DNA of 64,000 nt. It comes from Sphingobacteriaceae bacterium (GTDB lineage: Bacteria > Bacteroidota > Bacteroidia > B-17B0 > Aurantibacillaceae). Below the pieces are notes generated by a model, which was given only the letters and a program-made list of their open reading frames with translations, was not told the origin of the DNA and searched no databases. A program made the translations under genes and the position numbers. Below, piece after piece: positions 26,746 through 36,541 of the stretch (its first letter is position 1; each line of letters opens with the position of its first letter). The DNA is taken from the NCBI GenBank assembly GCA_947480015.1, contig CANKBS010000011.1, forward strand, positions 1 to 64,000. Reading direction: 5' to 3'.

Positions 26746-28650
26746 TTACTCAGCCTTAATAATTCTACTATACCAGATACCCGAAACACCTTTTGCTTTA
26801 ACAAAATAAATACCGGCTTTTAATTGCGCAGTATTTAGTTCATTGCTGCCTGCTTTTAAGGCACTTTCATTTACTATACTGCCATTAAGATCAGTAATAA
26901 TTATAGTACACGCCTCGCTAGCTTCTATTTTTAAAGCATCATTAAATGGATTTGGAAACACCTGTAAACTTAAACCATCAGGACTATGCGCTGCGACACC
27001 TGTACAAGGGCTTACTGTAACAGAAAATGTTTTTGAGAGTGTACAGCCATTATTGGTAGCGGATACCGAATACACAGTATTAGAGGCAGGTGCCAAAGTC
27101 AGGGTGCTTGCTGTAGTATTATTAAACCAGTTGTAAGTGCTGCCGCCGGTTACTGTGTAAGTGTATTTATCACCTTTACAAATGGTTGTAGGGCCTGCAA
27201 TGGCAGGTGTTGGACCAGGTAAGGTGATTGTTACAAATTTCTTAAGTGTATCATTAACGCAAGGGTTTAATAGGACAAGTGAAACCGTAAACATACCTGT
27301 ACTAGAATAAATATGAGATGGATTACTCAGAGTTGAACTGTTTGCGGTTCCAGTTGTAGGATCACCAAAATCCCAGACATAACCATTAGGTGCATATGGT
27401 GTACTGGAACAATTATTGCTAAATGTAGGCGATGGTGGCACTGAAAAAGAAACCTGCTGACATACAACTGTGTTAGTAAAAATTGCAGGAGTAGGTTTGG
27501 TGTAACTGTTAATATAATTGGGGAAATCCAACCCAGGATTATATGTAGTATAACTAATCGCACTTAGAGAGAAATTAATAGCAGAACCACTTGCATTTGG
27601 GTTATTAATGACAGCTAAATTTTGATTAGGACTATTAGTAGTGCTATAATTTACCCAATATATTTTTCCATCAATTGCCCTTTGTAAAGAACCGCCGATT
27701 AGGAATCCAGTAGCTGGCTGTGGTATATTTAGAGAATACTGTGAAGCTATAATTGCTGAATTACTTGGCGCGCAGATGTTCCATTGATACAAATTTTGGT
27801 TTGGTGTGCTAAAACCTGAAACACCAAAAAGTTTTGTGCCGTCAGGTGAAAACTCAACCCCATAAGCACAAAGCGGTGTATTAATAAGTGTAAATGAATT
27901 CGATACCATCCCAGTTACAAAATCGAAATCAAATAGATGAAACCCAAAATTATTGCTAAACGTGGAAGCAGAGTTTATTAATGTTGCCATTGCAAGTTTC
28001 TTGCCATCAGGGGAAACTTTGAGATGACCGACCATAGCACTAAAATCATTAATATTAACGCCACTTGCAGAAACACTTGGGTTTAAATTAAGACTAGAAC
28101 TCGTTAACAAGTACGCTCTAAACTTATTTGTATTAAATTCATGACTAACAATCCAGATATCCTTACCATTACAATGTTGAACAGCTACCTGTTTTTCACA
28201 AGTTGGTGAATAAAGAGTTGCATTTTTAACCGTAACTGAACCTAGTCCAGCTGCTAATGACATATCCACTATTGAATAAGAAGCAAAATTATTAGATGCT
28301 GTTGTAAATATATAGTAAATACCAGTACTCTGAGGTTGCTTAACGATTATACTTGACTGAGTACTTGATATATCTCCAATTAAACCCGAACCATTTGCCA
28401 TTATATTGTGTTGACTGTTTTTTACAGTTATCCCATTCGTATAAAAAAGCAAGTTCCCATTATTGTCAGAAATTGTCGCACAGCCCTCCATAGCAGCAGC
28501 ATTCCCATTTGTTAGAACGGAAGGTGGGTTCGTTGAAAAATCGAGACCGACATTAAAACCAAAATACCATTTGCTGAATTCATTTTGAGAATAAGTGAGG
28601 CTCGAGTAAAAAAGAAAAATGAGGATAAAATATTTTGATAGCCAATTCAT
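26746..28650 (-). CDS. T9SS cargo protein with beta-propeller-like, PKD and Ig-like domains
   Basis: A large secreted protein of 634 residues. The signal peptide ends near SLTYSQ. Residues about 25-385 hold repeated strands like those of surface beta-propeller proteins (KWYFGFNVGLDFST, GHLKVSPDGKKLAMA, GVEFSPDGTKLFGVSG). A PKD domain follows (about 395-475: YVWDFGDPTTGT, NPSHIYSSTGMFTVSL), then an Ig-like domain (about 480-550), and a type A T9SS sorting domain (LQVFPNPFNDALKIEAS to the end). It is probably anchored on the cell surface or released. No enzymatic motif is visible. Confidence 0.85.
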   Translation of the reverse strand: MNWLSKYFILIFLFYSSLTYSQNEFSKWYFGFNVGLDFSTNPPSVLTNGNAAAMEGCATISDNNGNLLFYTNGITVKNSQHNIMANGSGLIGDISSTQSSIIVKQPQSTGIYYIFTTASNNFASYSIVDMSLAAGLGSVTVKNATLYSPTCEKQVAVQHCNGKDIWIVSHEFNTNKFRAYLLTSSSLNLNPSVSASGVNINDFSAMVGHLKVSPDGKKLAMATLINSASTFSNNFGFHLFDFDFVTGMVSNSFTLINTPLCAYGVEFSPDGTKLFGVSGFSTPNQNLYQWNICAPSNSAIIASQYSLNIPQPATGFLIGGSLQRAIDGKIYWVNYSTTNSPNQNLAVINNPNASGSAINFSLSAISYTTYNPGLDFPNYINSYTKPTPAIFTNTVVCQQVSFSVPPSPTFSNNCSSTPYAPNGYVWDFGDPTTGTANSSTLSNPSHIYSSTGMFTVSLVLLNPCVNDTLKKFVTITLPGPTPAIAGPTTICKGDKYTYTVTGGSTYNWFNNTTASTLTLAPASNTVYSVSATNNGCTLSKTFSVTVSPCTGVAAHSPDGLSLQVFPNPFNDALKIEASEACTIIITDLNGSIVNESALKAGSNELNTAQLKAGIYFVKAKGVSGIWYSRIIKAE

Positions 28651-28753
28651 AGAATTTATTTTTTGGGTGATAGATTATTAAGTGAATGTACTAATAAAAT
28701 CAAATGAAATAACCAATACCTTCAAAACCACCACAAAAGTCCCTTTAAAAATT

Positions 28754-30250
28754 CTAAATCTCCCTGCGCATTCGCCCAACTGGGATATCCAGCTGCTCAC
28801 GGTATTTGGCAACGGTACGACGGGCGATGTTATAACCTTTTTCATTCAGTTTAGCGCAAAGTTCGTCGTCGGTAAGCGGATGTTTTTTATCTTCCTTATC
28901 TACGTGTTCTTTTAAAATGTTTTTTATTTCGCGGCTGCTTACTTCTTCACCACTGTCGGTACTCATGCTTTCGCTGAATAAACTTTTGAGTAAAAAGGTG
29001 CCATAAGGTGTTTGCACGTATTTAGAATTGGCCATGCGTGAAATGGTTGACAGATCGAGGTTCACACGGGTGGCAATGTCTTTTAAGATCATGGGTCTTA
29101 GTTTGCTTTCATCACCGGTTGAAAAATACTCGGTTTGGTATTCGAGAATACATTGCATACACAAACTCATGGTGGCATAACGTTGTTGCAAGGCTTCAAT
29201 AAACCAACCGGCACTTTCAATTTTGCTTTTTATAAAACCCGAGGCTTCTTTGCTGCTTTTATCTTTGCTACGTGTATACTCACGTAACATTTCGGTATAG
29301 TCTTTACTTATTTTAAGATCCGGTAAATTTCTACCATTAATACTTAACTCGGGTTTACCATCACTCACACTCACAATAAAATCAGGAATCACTGCTGAAA
29401 AATTACTTTCTTTCGAATCGCTGTTACCCGGACGGGGATTGAGATGCGTGATCTCAGTAATAATATCTTTTAATTCCTCGTTATCAATTTCGAGGCGTTT
29501 TAAAATTTTATCGTAATGTTTTTTAGAAAACTCTTCCATGTGATTTTTGATCACATCCATGGCCAAAACCACTTCTTTGGTTTTTTCAACTTTGCGTTCA
29601 AGCTGAATGAGCAAACATTCCTGCAAATTACGTGCGCCCACACCAGGAGGATCAAAACCCTGAATAATTTTTAAAGCACTTTCAACTTCTTTAAGCGTGG
29701 CGGTAATATTATAATTAAAGGCCAGGTCATCTACAATCAGATCGAGTTCTCGTCTTATGTAACCATCTTCATCCAAACAACCTATGAGGTAGTTGCCAAT
29801 GGTATATTCGGTTTCACTGATGTCTTTTAAGCCGAGTTGCTGCTCCAGCATTTCCTGAAAACCAATGCCTTCCACCACCACAAAGTCGCGGCTTTCTTCA
29901 TCCTGCCCTTTGTTTACAACTTCATATTTATAAGAATCAAGTTCTTCGGCATCCATGTAATCTTCCATTTCCACATCGGAAGCAGAGGTCTTCATTTCTT
30001 CTTCTTTGGCCTCACCGTTATCGTCAAATTCAATCACTTCGCCACTGTCGTCCGAATCTTCGTTGCTGTAAAGATCATCTTCATTGGCTGTGTTATCGAG
30101 GTCTTCTTCTAAGGCGGGGTTGACTTCTAATTCTTCTTTTATTCTATCTTCAAGGGCAAGCGTTGGCAACTGCAACAATTTCATTAATAAAATTTGCTGA
30201 GGCAATAACTTTTGGGAAAGCTTGAGATATTGCGAATGCTTAAGTGCCAT
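28754..30250 (-). CDS. rpoN: RNA polymerase sigma-54 factor
   Basis: Directs polymerase to -24/-12 promoters with the help of AAA+ activators. The 498 residues show the Gln/Leu-rich region I at the N-terminus (LSQKLLPQQILLMKLLQLP), a long acidic region II (about 45-110), the core-binding domain (GFDPPGVGARNLQECLLIQL), the helix-turn-helix (LDLSTISRMANSKYVQTPYG) and the RpoN box ARRTVAKYRE near the C-terminus. It starts two bases after tyrS ends and is therefore probably in one operon with it. A possible target promoter is upstream of the ompH pair at 9241. Confidence 0.96.
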   Translation of the reverse strand: MALKHSQYLKLSQKLLPQQILLMKLLQLPTLALEDRIKEELEVNPALEEDLDNTANEDDLYSNEDSDDSGEVIEFDDNGEAKEEEMKTSASDVEMEDYMDAEELDSYKYEVVNKGQDEESRDFVVVEGIGFQEMLEQQLGLKDISETEYTIGNYLIGCLDEDGYIRRELDLIVDDLAFNYNITATLKEVESALKIIQGFDPPGVGARNLQECLLIQLERKVEKTKEVVLAMDVIKNHMEEFSKKHYDKILKRLEIDNEELKDIITEITHLNPRPGNSDSKESNFSAVIPDFIVSVSDGKPELSINGRNLPDLKISKDYTEMLREYTRSKDKSSKEASGFIKSKIESAGWFIEALQQRYATMSLCMQCILEYQTEYFSTGDESKLRPMILKDIATRVNLDLSTISRMANSKYVQTPYGTFLLKSLFSESMSTDSGEEVSSREIKNILKEHVDKEDKKHPLTDDELCAKLNEKGYNIARRTVAKYREQLDIPVGRMRREI

Positions 30251-30252
30251 AA

Positions 30253-31533
30253 CTACTGTATGCTACAGAGGTAGTAATTTTTTTTACCTCTTTGTAAAAC
30301 CAAATATTTATTATTTATAAGATGCGAGGTCTTTACAATGAGCTCGTGACTTTCTACTTTTTCTTTGTTAATGCTAACACCACCACCCTGAATCATTTTA
30401 CGGGCTTCGCTTTTACTTGGGAACACCGTGGTTTTTTCGGCCAATAATTCCAACACGCCGGTACCTGTTTCCAGTTCGGAGCGTGACACCGAAAATTGTT
30501 GAACGCCGTCGAATACATCTAAAAAGGTTTCTTCATCCAGTTTAGAGAGGTCGCTCATGCTGCCGTTAAATAATACCTGACTGGTTTCCAGCGCCGACAG
30601 ATAATCAGATTCACCGTGCACGTGGCAGGTTAATTCTTTGGCTAAGGTTTTTTGAAGCACCCGTTTACCCGGATCTTTTTCATGTTCAGCGATCAAGGCC
30701 ATGATTTCCTCCTTAGGTAAAAAGGTAAAAACTTTTATCCAGTTAAGGGCATCGGCGTCGCTGGTGTTAATCCAAAACTGGTAAAAGCGGTAAGGCGATG
30801 TTTTTGTTCTGTCTAACCAAACACTACCCCCTTCGGTTTTACCGAATTTAGTACCATCGGCTTTTTTGATCAATTGGGTGGTAATGGCAAAAGCCTCGCC
30901 ACCGGCCTTGCGGCGAATGAGTTCAGTGCCGGAGGTAATATTGCCCCATTGGTCGCTGCCACCCATTTGCAATTTGCAGTTTTTGGTTTCGTATAATTTA
31001 TAAAAATCAAAAGCCTGTAATAACTGATACGAAAATTCGGTAAAACTCATGCCGGTTTCGAGACGGTTTTTTACCGAGTCCTTCGCCATCATGTAACTAA
31101 CGGTCAGGTGTTTGCCGATATCACGAATAAAGGTAAGAAAGGAATAGTCCTTCATCCAATCGTAATTATTAACCAGTACGGCACCCGTTTCAGGATTTGT
31201 AAAATCGAGAAACTTTTCGAGTTGCACTTTAATGCCGGCTACATTTTTGTTCAAGGCTGCTTCATCCAGTAAATTGCGTTCGGCCGATTTTCCGCTGGGG
31301 TCGCCCACCATACCGGTAGCTCCGCCAATTAAAGCAATGGGTTTATGTCCGGCTTTTTGAAAACGCAGTAAAGTGAAAATTTGGGTAAGGTGCCCTATGT
31401 GTAAGGAGTCGGCCGTTGGATCAAAGCCAATATAACCGCTCACGCGTTCCTTTTCAAGTAATTGCTCCGTGCCCGGCATCATGTCCTGCAACAAGCCGCG
31501 CCAACGAAGTTCTTCTACAAAATCAGATTTCAT
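30253..31533 (-). CDS. tyrS: Tyrosyl-tRNA synthetase
   Basis: Class I synthetase charging tRNA-Tyr, 426 residues. It has [16 protein letters not shown] (HIGH motif near residue 45), the tyrosine pocket [13 protein letters not shown] and [11 protein letters not shown], the KMSKS-type motif KFGKTEGG, and a C-terminal S4-like RNA-binding domain (about 355-426: [20 protein letters not shown]). rpoN follows at two bases. Confidence 0.97.
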   Translation of the reverse strand: MKSDFVEELRWRGLLQDMMPGTEQLLEKERVSGYIGFDPTADSLHIGHLTQIFTLLRFQKAGHKPIALIGGATGMVGDPSGKSAERNLLDEAALNKNVAGIKVQLEKFLDFTNPETGAVLVNNYDWMKDYSFLTFIRDIGKHLTVSYMMAKDSVKNRLETGMSFTEFSYQLLQAFDFYKLYETKNCKLQMGGSDQWGNITSGTELIRRKAGGEAFAITTQLIKKADGTKFGKTEGGSVWLDRTKTSPYRFYQFWINTSDADALNWIKVFTFLPKEEIMALIAEHEKDPGKRVLQKTLAKELTCHVHGESDYLSALETSQVLFNGSMSDLSKLDEETFLDVFDGVQQFSVSRSELETGTGVLELLAEKTTVFPSKSEARKMIQGGGVSINKEKVESHELIVKTSHLINNKYLVLQRGKKNYYLCSIQ

Positions 31534-31617
31534 ATGTAGTAAATTTACAAAAATTATGCCATGCTACATCCGGCTAAGGGCCAGAATTGGACAAAAATAT
31601 TTTGTACCTTTATGGGC

Positions 31618-31920
31618 ATGTTTATTTATAATGTTACCGTTAATATTGATGATTCGGCCCATGCGGACTGGGTTAAATGGATGAAAGAAAAGCATATTCC
31701 AGATGTGATGAAAACCGGCTGTTTTGTTGACAGTCAGATGCTAAAAGTTTTGTTTGTGGATGATACCGGACACACCTATTCAACGCAGTATAAATTTTTA
31801 GAGATGCCCGATATTGAAAGGTATCAGAAGGAATTTGCACCTGCTTTGCAAGCCGAGCACAAGGCCATTTTTGGCGAGTCGTATACTGCTTTTCGCACGG
31901 TATTACAATGCATCGATTAA
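31618..31920 (+). CDS. DUF4286 family protein
   Basis: A 100-residue protein of a Bacteroidota-specific family of unknown function. Typical are the opening MFIYNVTVNID, W..WM...HIPDV, F.....L.VLF.D..G.TYS.QY.F and F..SYTAFRTVLQ. The family is small and probably dimeric with an alpha-beta fold. Upstream in-frame ATGs at 31612 and 31561 exist. 31618 matches the family start, and a TACCTTTA -7-like element (31604-31611) sits where it would exclude the longest version. Its last four bases overlap the convergent gene. Confidence 0.8.
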   Translation: MFIYNVTVNIDDSAHADWVKWMKEKHIPDVMKTGCFVDSQMLKVLFVDDTGHTYSTQYKFLEMPDIERYQKEFAPALQAEHKAIFGESYTAFRTVLQCID

Positions 31921-32702
31921 AAAATGAGGATGCCGATTTTAATGTAAGCCGATAAGCCGAAATTAAAATTTCCGAAGGCGTAACCCAAGGTATTTGATCT
32001 CACGTAATAATTATGTTCCATGGCATTTGCCAAGTCCTCGGGTAATACACAGTATTGCGTTAATGCCGAAAGCTTGGCATCTATGACAAGAAACCGTTTA
32101 ATAATGCGTTGGTAACCAATGGAAGGCAATTCGGCGCTGAGTACGGTGGCATTAGCACTTAAACCAGTCATTATAGCCTTACCCATAATGCCGTCGGGAT
32201 CGCCTGCAGAACTTAGGTTTTCTTTATACGAGTAACTGGCATCAAAATTTTCGAAGTTTACTTTTCCGAACCCAAAGAAAAATGAGGTGTAATAACCATA
32301 GGGTGCAGGTATAATACGGTTAAAATAAATTTTGCCTCCAATGCCCATAATTGAACCGAAGGTATGGCCATTTTTAAGCGTGGTGTATTCTTTGTAAGAC
32401 CCATAACCATCGCGCGGTTTCACAAGGCCTGTTTTTCGTTTGACGCCTTTGGAGCCTCTGGTATAATCAAGATTTTCATAAAACACATTGATGGTAAATC
32501 TACGCGACACCGCATATTCCAGGTCAATATTCGAAAAGCCCATACGCATCCCATTCACCAGATTGGTCTTTGCAATAAATTTCTTACCCACATAGCCTGT
32601 TGATTGGGCTTTTTGAAGCTGAGGAAGTACCAATAATAAAATCAAACTTATCTTCAGAGAGATAGCAGACAATTTGTTGCGTATAGCCATTACATTCTTC
32701 AC
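31917..32702 (-). CDS. Putative outer membrane beta-barrel protein
   Basis: The 261 residues have a signal peptide (ISLKISLILLLVLPQLQKAQS), then alternating hydrophobic strands typical of an eight-stranded barrel: GMRMGFSNIDLEYAVSRRF, GSIMGIGGKIYFNR, YYTSFFFGFGKVNF, and the end GNFNFGLSAYIKIGILIF. It resembles DUF3575-like or OmpA-barrel proteins, but the family is not certain. It is the last gene of a four-gene operon, two bases after a lipoprotein gene. It may be the outer membrane partner of the M48 peptidase system. Confidence 0.7.
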   Translation of the reverse strand: MKNVMAIRNKLSAISLKISLILLLVLPQLQKAQSTGYVGKKFIAKTNLVNGMRMGFSNIDLEYAVSRRFTINVFYENLDYTRGSKGVKRKTGLVKPRDGYGSYKEYTTLKNGHTFGSIMGIGGKIYFNRIIPAPYGYYTSFFFGFGKVNFENFDASYSYKENLSSAGDPDGIMGKAIMTGLSANATVLSAELPSIGYQRIIKRFLVIDAKLSALTQYCVLPEDLANAMEHNYYVRSNTLGYAFGNFNFGLSAYIKIGILIF

Positions 32703-32704
32703 GT

Positions 32705-33358
32705 TTACATGTTTAGTTCCTTGTTCAATGCGGCAAAACTATCATATACAACCTGATCACAAATAGCTTGATTAAAGCTGTGGTTAATTGTTTTGCGCTC
32801 ACTATAAACGGTTTCTGACAAATCGGCGTCAATTAATACATGATTAAATGAAAAGGATTCGCTGCTGACACTTATTTTAATAAATGAATAATACTTGGTT
32901 CCAAAGAGTTTGGAATAGTTGTTAAAGTCGTGTGATATTTTCGGCGCATACACATAAATACTTTTGGTTAGTTTGTTTTCCATGCCATTGCCGGTGGAAT
33001 TTAACGACGAATAAGTATCAAAATTCACATCATAAACTTCTTGTCGCAACAAAAGTATTTTATCGTAAAAGGCTGTGTTTGCATTGTTTGTGAGGGTTTG
33101 AAGCTCAAGTTGAATGTGGTTTTTTTTAGCCGAGTGTAAAATAGTTTTTTCAAATCTGCTTAGTTTTTTTTGAAAGGAAACCAGCTCTCTGTTTTGCTCT
33201 TTATTTTGATAAGTAATCAGTGGACTTATGCAAATGATTTTTTGGCCTTTATTTTTTTCATTCACAAAGCCTTCGCTTCTTTGAATGGTCCAGTAGTCGC
33301 TGCAGGCACTACTAAGCAAAACAATTAGGAATAAGGATATAGCAGTTAAGGCTTTCAT
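32705..33358 (-). CDS. Unknown lipoprotein of the M48 operon
   Basis: The 217 residues begin with a clear lipoprotein signal (ISLFLIVLLSSACSDYW, lipid Cys at about 19). The mature protein is polar, with an N-terminal charged helix (ELVSFQKKLSRFEKTILHSAKK) and strand-rich second half. No known domain was recognised. It overlaps the upstream M48 gene by four bases and precedes the barrel gene by two, so these products very likely act together. Confidence 0.65.
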   Translation of the reverse strand: MKALTAISLFLIVLLSSACSDYWTIQRSEGFVNEKNKGQKIICISPLITYQNKEQNRELVSFQKKLSRFEKTILHSAKKNHIQLELQTLTNNANTAFYDKILLLRQEVYDVNFDTYSSLNSTGNGMENKLTKSIYVYAPKISHDFNNYSKLFGTKYYSFIKISVSSESFSFNHVLIDADLSETVYSERKTINHSFNQAICDQVVYDSFAALNKELNM

Positions 33359-34788
33359 TTTAATTTGTTTTTTACAAATGAGCTATAAGCGCCATTTGGA
33401 AATTTAGTTTGATATGATCGGTAAAAATCTACAGCGGCAACTTTGCCTAAATAATTTTCGGTTGATAAAGCCAGATAAAAATCGAGCGCCTCGTTTTCAT
33501 TAAAAGTCTCGTCTTTTGATCTTAAATAGGCGTAGGCCAGAGCTTTGGTATCTTTTAAGCTTATGCGATCGAAGAGGGTATAGAGCGCATAAAAATTTAA
33601 AGTGTTTTGGTTTAGGTCGCCATACAAGATTAAATCGCCCTTACTCAATTCTTTATAATAACTCACCCAATAAAGCGATTTAGCGATGGTGCCAATTAAG
33701 TGATTGTTTTTTGGATAAGTGTTGAGGAGTAAAAGCGAATTAATAATGGCATTCATGTAATCGAGTTCCCTGAGGTTGTTTTCGCAAATCTCAAAACTCA
33801 CAAGGGTTTTGTAATAGCTGTAGTTGACCGGCTTGCGCTGTTTTGCATTTAATCGGATGTTTCTTTCCAACTCCTTAATGGAAGCAATTCTTTTATCTAA
33901 ATCAGGATGCGTTTCATAAAGATCATCAATTTTAGAATCCGCGGTATTTTGAATCCGTGAAATAATATCTTTTTTCGCTTTTTTCAGAACATCTTTCGAA
34001 TGCAGGGTTGTATCGAGACTAAAAAATGAATTATTAAAAGTTTTTTCGATATCAATATCTTCGGAGCTGAGCTTGTCTTTTAGTTTTTCCAAGGCCGTTG
34101 TAGAAGCCTGGATATCAAAACCGGCATTGTTCATGAGCGAGAGGGCATAACCATCGGCTTCCAGTTCTGATTCGCGTGAGAAGCGCAGTTTACGGAAAGT
34201 GCTATTAAAGGAGTTGTTGGTGTTATTTTCTTTTTCATTGATGGCTATGGTCTTCGAAAAATCTTTGATGCTGTGTTGAAGACTATAATGCCCCATTTCA
34301 TGCGCTAGTACAAAGGCAAGTTCTGATTCGTTATCCAACACCTTTAATAAACCAATGTTTACAAAAATTGAACCATCGGCCAAACAAAAGGCATTGGTTG
34401 AATTGTAACGGGTGAGGTATATTTTTATTTGTGATCTTAAGCCGGGTTCAGAAACGAGAAGGGCGCTGGCAAGGCTATCAACATAAAGGCTAAGCGCATT
34501 CGGTAAATAAACTTCACCGGCATCAAAAATTTGTTTTTTTATATAAAAGACTTCGTTGAAATATTTTTTTGCAACTTTTTTATCTAAAACTGAATTGCTG
34601 GCGGCATAGGTTTCGCTGCTGGCAAGAACATCTATCGCATAATCTTTAGGAAACTCCGTGCCGGCAGCAAGGGCCGAATAATTGGTTTCAAACTGAGCAT
34701 TTACATTGCAGGCACAAAACAGGCAGAATAAACACTGAAGGAACAGGATTTTAATTACTGAAGGCGAAGGGCTCGGTGTTTTCATCAT
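33355..34788 (-). CDS. M48 family zinc metallopeptidase
   Basis: Periplasmic peptidase of the BepA/LoiP type. The 477 residues start with a signal peptide ending near CNVNAQ. The zinc motif HEMGH is in LAFVLAHEMGHYSLQH (near residue 165). The third ligand Glu is in SRESELEADGYALSLM, which is the usual M48 arrangement. The C-terminal half (about 310-477) is helical and TPR-like, as in BepA, where it contacts the outer membrane assembly machinery. Its operon neighbours are two lipoproteins and a barrel. This suggests quality control of an envelope complex, an inference. Confidence 0.87.
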   Translation of the reverse strand: MMKTPSPSPSVIKILFLQCLFCLFCACNVNAQFETNYSALAAGTEFPKDYAIDVLASSETYAASNSVLDKKVAKKYFNEVFYIKKQIFDAGEVYLPNALSLYVDSLASALLVSEPGLRSQIKIYLTRYNSTNAFCLADGSIFVNIGLLKVLDNESELAFVLAHEMGHYSLQHSIKDFSKTIAINEKENNTNNSFNSTFRKLRFSRESELEADGYALSLMNNAGFDIQASTTALEKLKDKLSSEDIDIEKTFNNSFFSLDTTLHSKDVLKKAKKDIISRIQNTADSKIDDLYETHPDLDKRIASIKELERNIRLNAKQRKPVNYSYYKTLVSFEICENNLRELDYMNAIINSLLLLNTYPKNNHLIGTIAKSLYWVSYYKELSKGDLILYGDLNQNTLNFYALYTLFDRISLKDTKALAYAYLRSKDETFNENEALDFYLALSTENYLGKVAAVDFYRSYQTKFPNGAYSSFVKNKLK

Positions 34789-35264
34789 CTCAATTCAAAG
34801 GTAACCACCCTATTGGCTTTAAAAATAACAGAATCTACCATAAGCCAAGTGCCATTTTGATCGGTTACGCGCACTTGCATTTTTTTCATTTTGTCTGAAC
34901 CTAAATTTGCAAACAGCACATTCCAGGTTTCTTTTCTATAAAACGAATAATCAGAATTATTTGTAGCAAGGGTAGGTGCGGAGCTCGAATAATACGAAAT
35001 GTAGTTGGTTTGTCCAGCCAATTCACTATTCACATAATAATTCAGCGCTGTTACAGAGCGACTTTTCATGGTATTATAAAAGACCTGATTATACCATCCC
35101 AAACCTTTTGCTTCGTAGGTGCAGCAATGACAATCGATTTTGGCTTTAGGCTCATAGTTGTCGGCGTCGGAATCCATACAACCTCTTTTTGAACAAGAGC
35201 TGAACACCAACAAAAAAAGCACTGACGTGATACGCAATGCTTTATTTAAATGAGAGAAATTCAA
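34785..35264 (-). CDS. Small lipoprotein with Cys-rich calcium-like motif
   Basis: The 159 residues form the first gene of the M48 operon. The lipoprotein signal ends at LLVFSSCSKR. Immediately after comes GCMDSDADNYEPKAKIDCHCC, which resembles the short C.D..A.NYNP.A..D.G.C repeat frequent in Bacteroidota surface proteins. The rest is beta-rich (VTALNYYVNSELAG, VTFELR end) and could be an immunoglobulin-like domain. It overlaps the M48 gene by four bases. Confidence 0.65.
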   Translation of the reverse strand: MNFSHLNKALRITSVLFLLVFSSCSKRGCMDSDADNYEPKAKIDCHCCTYEAKGLGWYNQVFYNTMKSRSVTALNYYVNSELAGQTNYISYYSSSAPTLATNNSDYSFYRKETWNVLFANLGSDKMKKMQVRVTDQNGTWLMVDSVIFKANRVVTFELR

Positions 35265-35291
35265 AATGAAAGAGTTTTAATACTGTTGTAT

Positions 35292-35804
35292 TTAGAAAGT
35301 GCCCATGCAGGCAGCACCTTTCATAAGGGCTTTTTTGCTTTTCTTCACCGTTAAATTCTTTTTATCGAGGTCATAATAACCTTCTTCGGTAATTTTAGGA
35401 ACACGAATTAAAATTAAGGGACTAGCAGCAAATTTACCGAGGTCTTCTTTACTCAAACTAAAGGTGAAATTATAACCGGTGGTAATCCCCATTCCGGCGT
35501 ACATTTTAGGAGATGATTCTTTGTTTGTTTTTAATTTAACTACTTCGCCGTTTTCAAGCTTAAAAAAAACTTCCAAGCCGGCTGAAGCAATGGTATTAAT
35601 GGCTCCGGAGTAATAAAACTGTTTTGTAAGGGTAATGGTACTGTTCTTAATTTCATATTGTAAATTGCCAAAACCATATGGTTCAGCATATAAGAACTCA
35701 ATCTTTTTTTCGTTTGTAATAGGGTCAATAATTTCTTTACATTTTTGTGCGAAAGAAGTAGTAGCAATCATGCAGAGCATGAAAAAGGAGAATAGATGCT
35801 TCAT
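35292..35804 (-). CDS. Unknown secreted protein
   Basis: From the ATG at 35804 the protein has 170 residues, with a signal peptide MKHLFSFFMLCMIATTSFAQ. The frame is open further upstream to 35927, but that part crosses a good promoter and a terminator hairpin, so it is not coding. The mature part is strand-rich and ends with a Lys-rich stretch and CMGTF. No domain was recognised. It lies just upstream of the M48 operon (28 bases) in the same direction and could be part of it. Confidence 0.65.
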   Translation of the reverse strand: MKHLFSFFMLCMIATTSFAQKCKEIIDPITNEKKIEFLYAEPYGFGNLQYEIKNSTITLTKQFYYSGAINTIASAGLEVFFKLENGEVVKLKTNKESSPKMYAGMGITTGYNFTFSLSKEDLGKFAASPLILIRVPKITEEGYYDLDKKNLTVKKSKKALMKGAACMGTF

Positions 35805-35822
35805 AGTGTTTTTTAATTTTGT

Positions 35823-35853
35823 CAAATGTATCAAATAAATGTAATTGCCACAA
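35823..35853 (-). promoter_or_regulatory. Promoter of the secreted protein gene at 35292
   Basis: On the minus strand TTG (35853-35851) and TACATTTG (35830-35823) with 20 bases between fit the Bacteroidota -33/-7 consensus. The start codon is about 18 bases downstream. This may drive the M48 operon too. Confidence 0.65.
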
Positions 35854-35894
35854 TTGAAGCTGACAATTGTTAAAAATTTATGGTAAAAGGGCAC

Positions 35895-35925
35895 AAAAAA
35901 AAGTCGGTAACCAACCGACTTTTTC
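35895..35925 (-). terminator. Terminator of the gene at 35999
   Basis: AAGTCGGT (35901-35908) and ACCGACTT (35914-35921) form a tight hairpin, extended by A-T pairs. The minus strand continues into a run of eight T. The plus strand has five T, so it may work in both directions. Confidence 0.85.
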
Positions 35926-35998
35926 AACCAAAGTAACTAATTGTTTAACCCTTAATTATGACAACTTTGTTACTTATCTCTCTTAACAAGAAACAGTA

Positions 35999-36436
35999 CT
36001 AATTCATTTTAAATGGCGGGATTTTACCATCTTTCATTAATTGAATGCTTTTTCTTTTATGTTCTTCGAAGTTTCCAAATGCAAGCGCGTCCAGCATTTC
36101 TGTACGACTCATATCGGGATTATTAAATTGTTTGCGAATTTCATCCGAACAACGATCCACGTATTTTTCAAATTTTACAGGTGCCCAAACGTATTCCTTT
36201 TTAACCGCATCTTTTTTAAATGCGAATTCTTTTGGAAGAATCCCTTCGATTTTGGATTTAATATCCAAGCCTTCGTAGGTTTTTGGAAGTTGGCGATTGT
36301 CAAACATAAATGGTTTTGATATCATGATCACATGTTTTTTACGTTTAGGGTCAATCATTGAAAGACCTTCTATACGCAAACCCTTTTTTTTGAGGAGACC
36401 GTATTTTGATTCAAAGTGTTTTAGGATTTCGAACAT
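35999..36436 (-). CDS. Conserved hypothetical protein
   Basis: A soluble protein of 145 residues without signal peptide, rich in Lys. Visible features: an N-terminal helix MFEILKHFESKYGLLKKKGLRIEGL, a strand pair with MIDPKRKKHVIMISKPFMFDNR, and a helical C-terminus ending GKIPPFKMN. I do not recognise the family. A pair of direct repeats lies 106-172 bases upstream of its start, and a strong terminator follows the gene, so it is a single-gene unit. Confidence 0.7.
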   Translation of the reverse strand: MFEILKHFESKYGLLKKKGLRIEGLSMIDPKRKKHVIMISKPFMFDNRQLPKTYEGLDIKSKIEGILPKEFAFKKDAVKKEYVWAPVKFEKYVDRCSDEIRKQFNNPDMSRTEMLDALAFGNFEEHKRKSIQLMKDGKIPPFKMN

Positions 36437-36541
36437 GTTAGTTTATTATCGGCACTAAGTTAACCATAAAATTGTTAATAAATAACTTTTAAATGATTTG
36501 CAGCGGTAATTATTTTTAATATTCTTTTGACCGTGTGTGAA

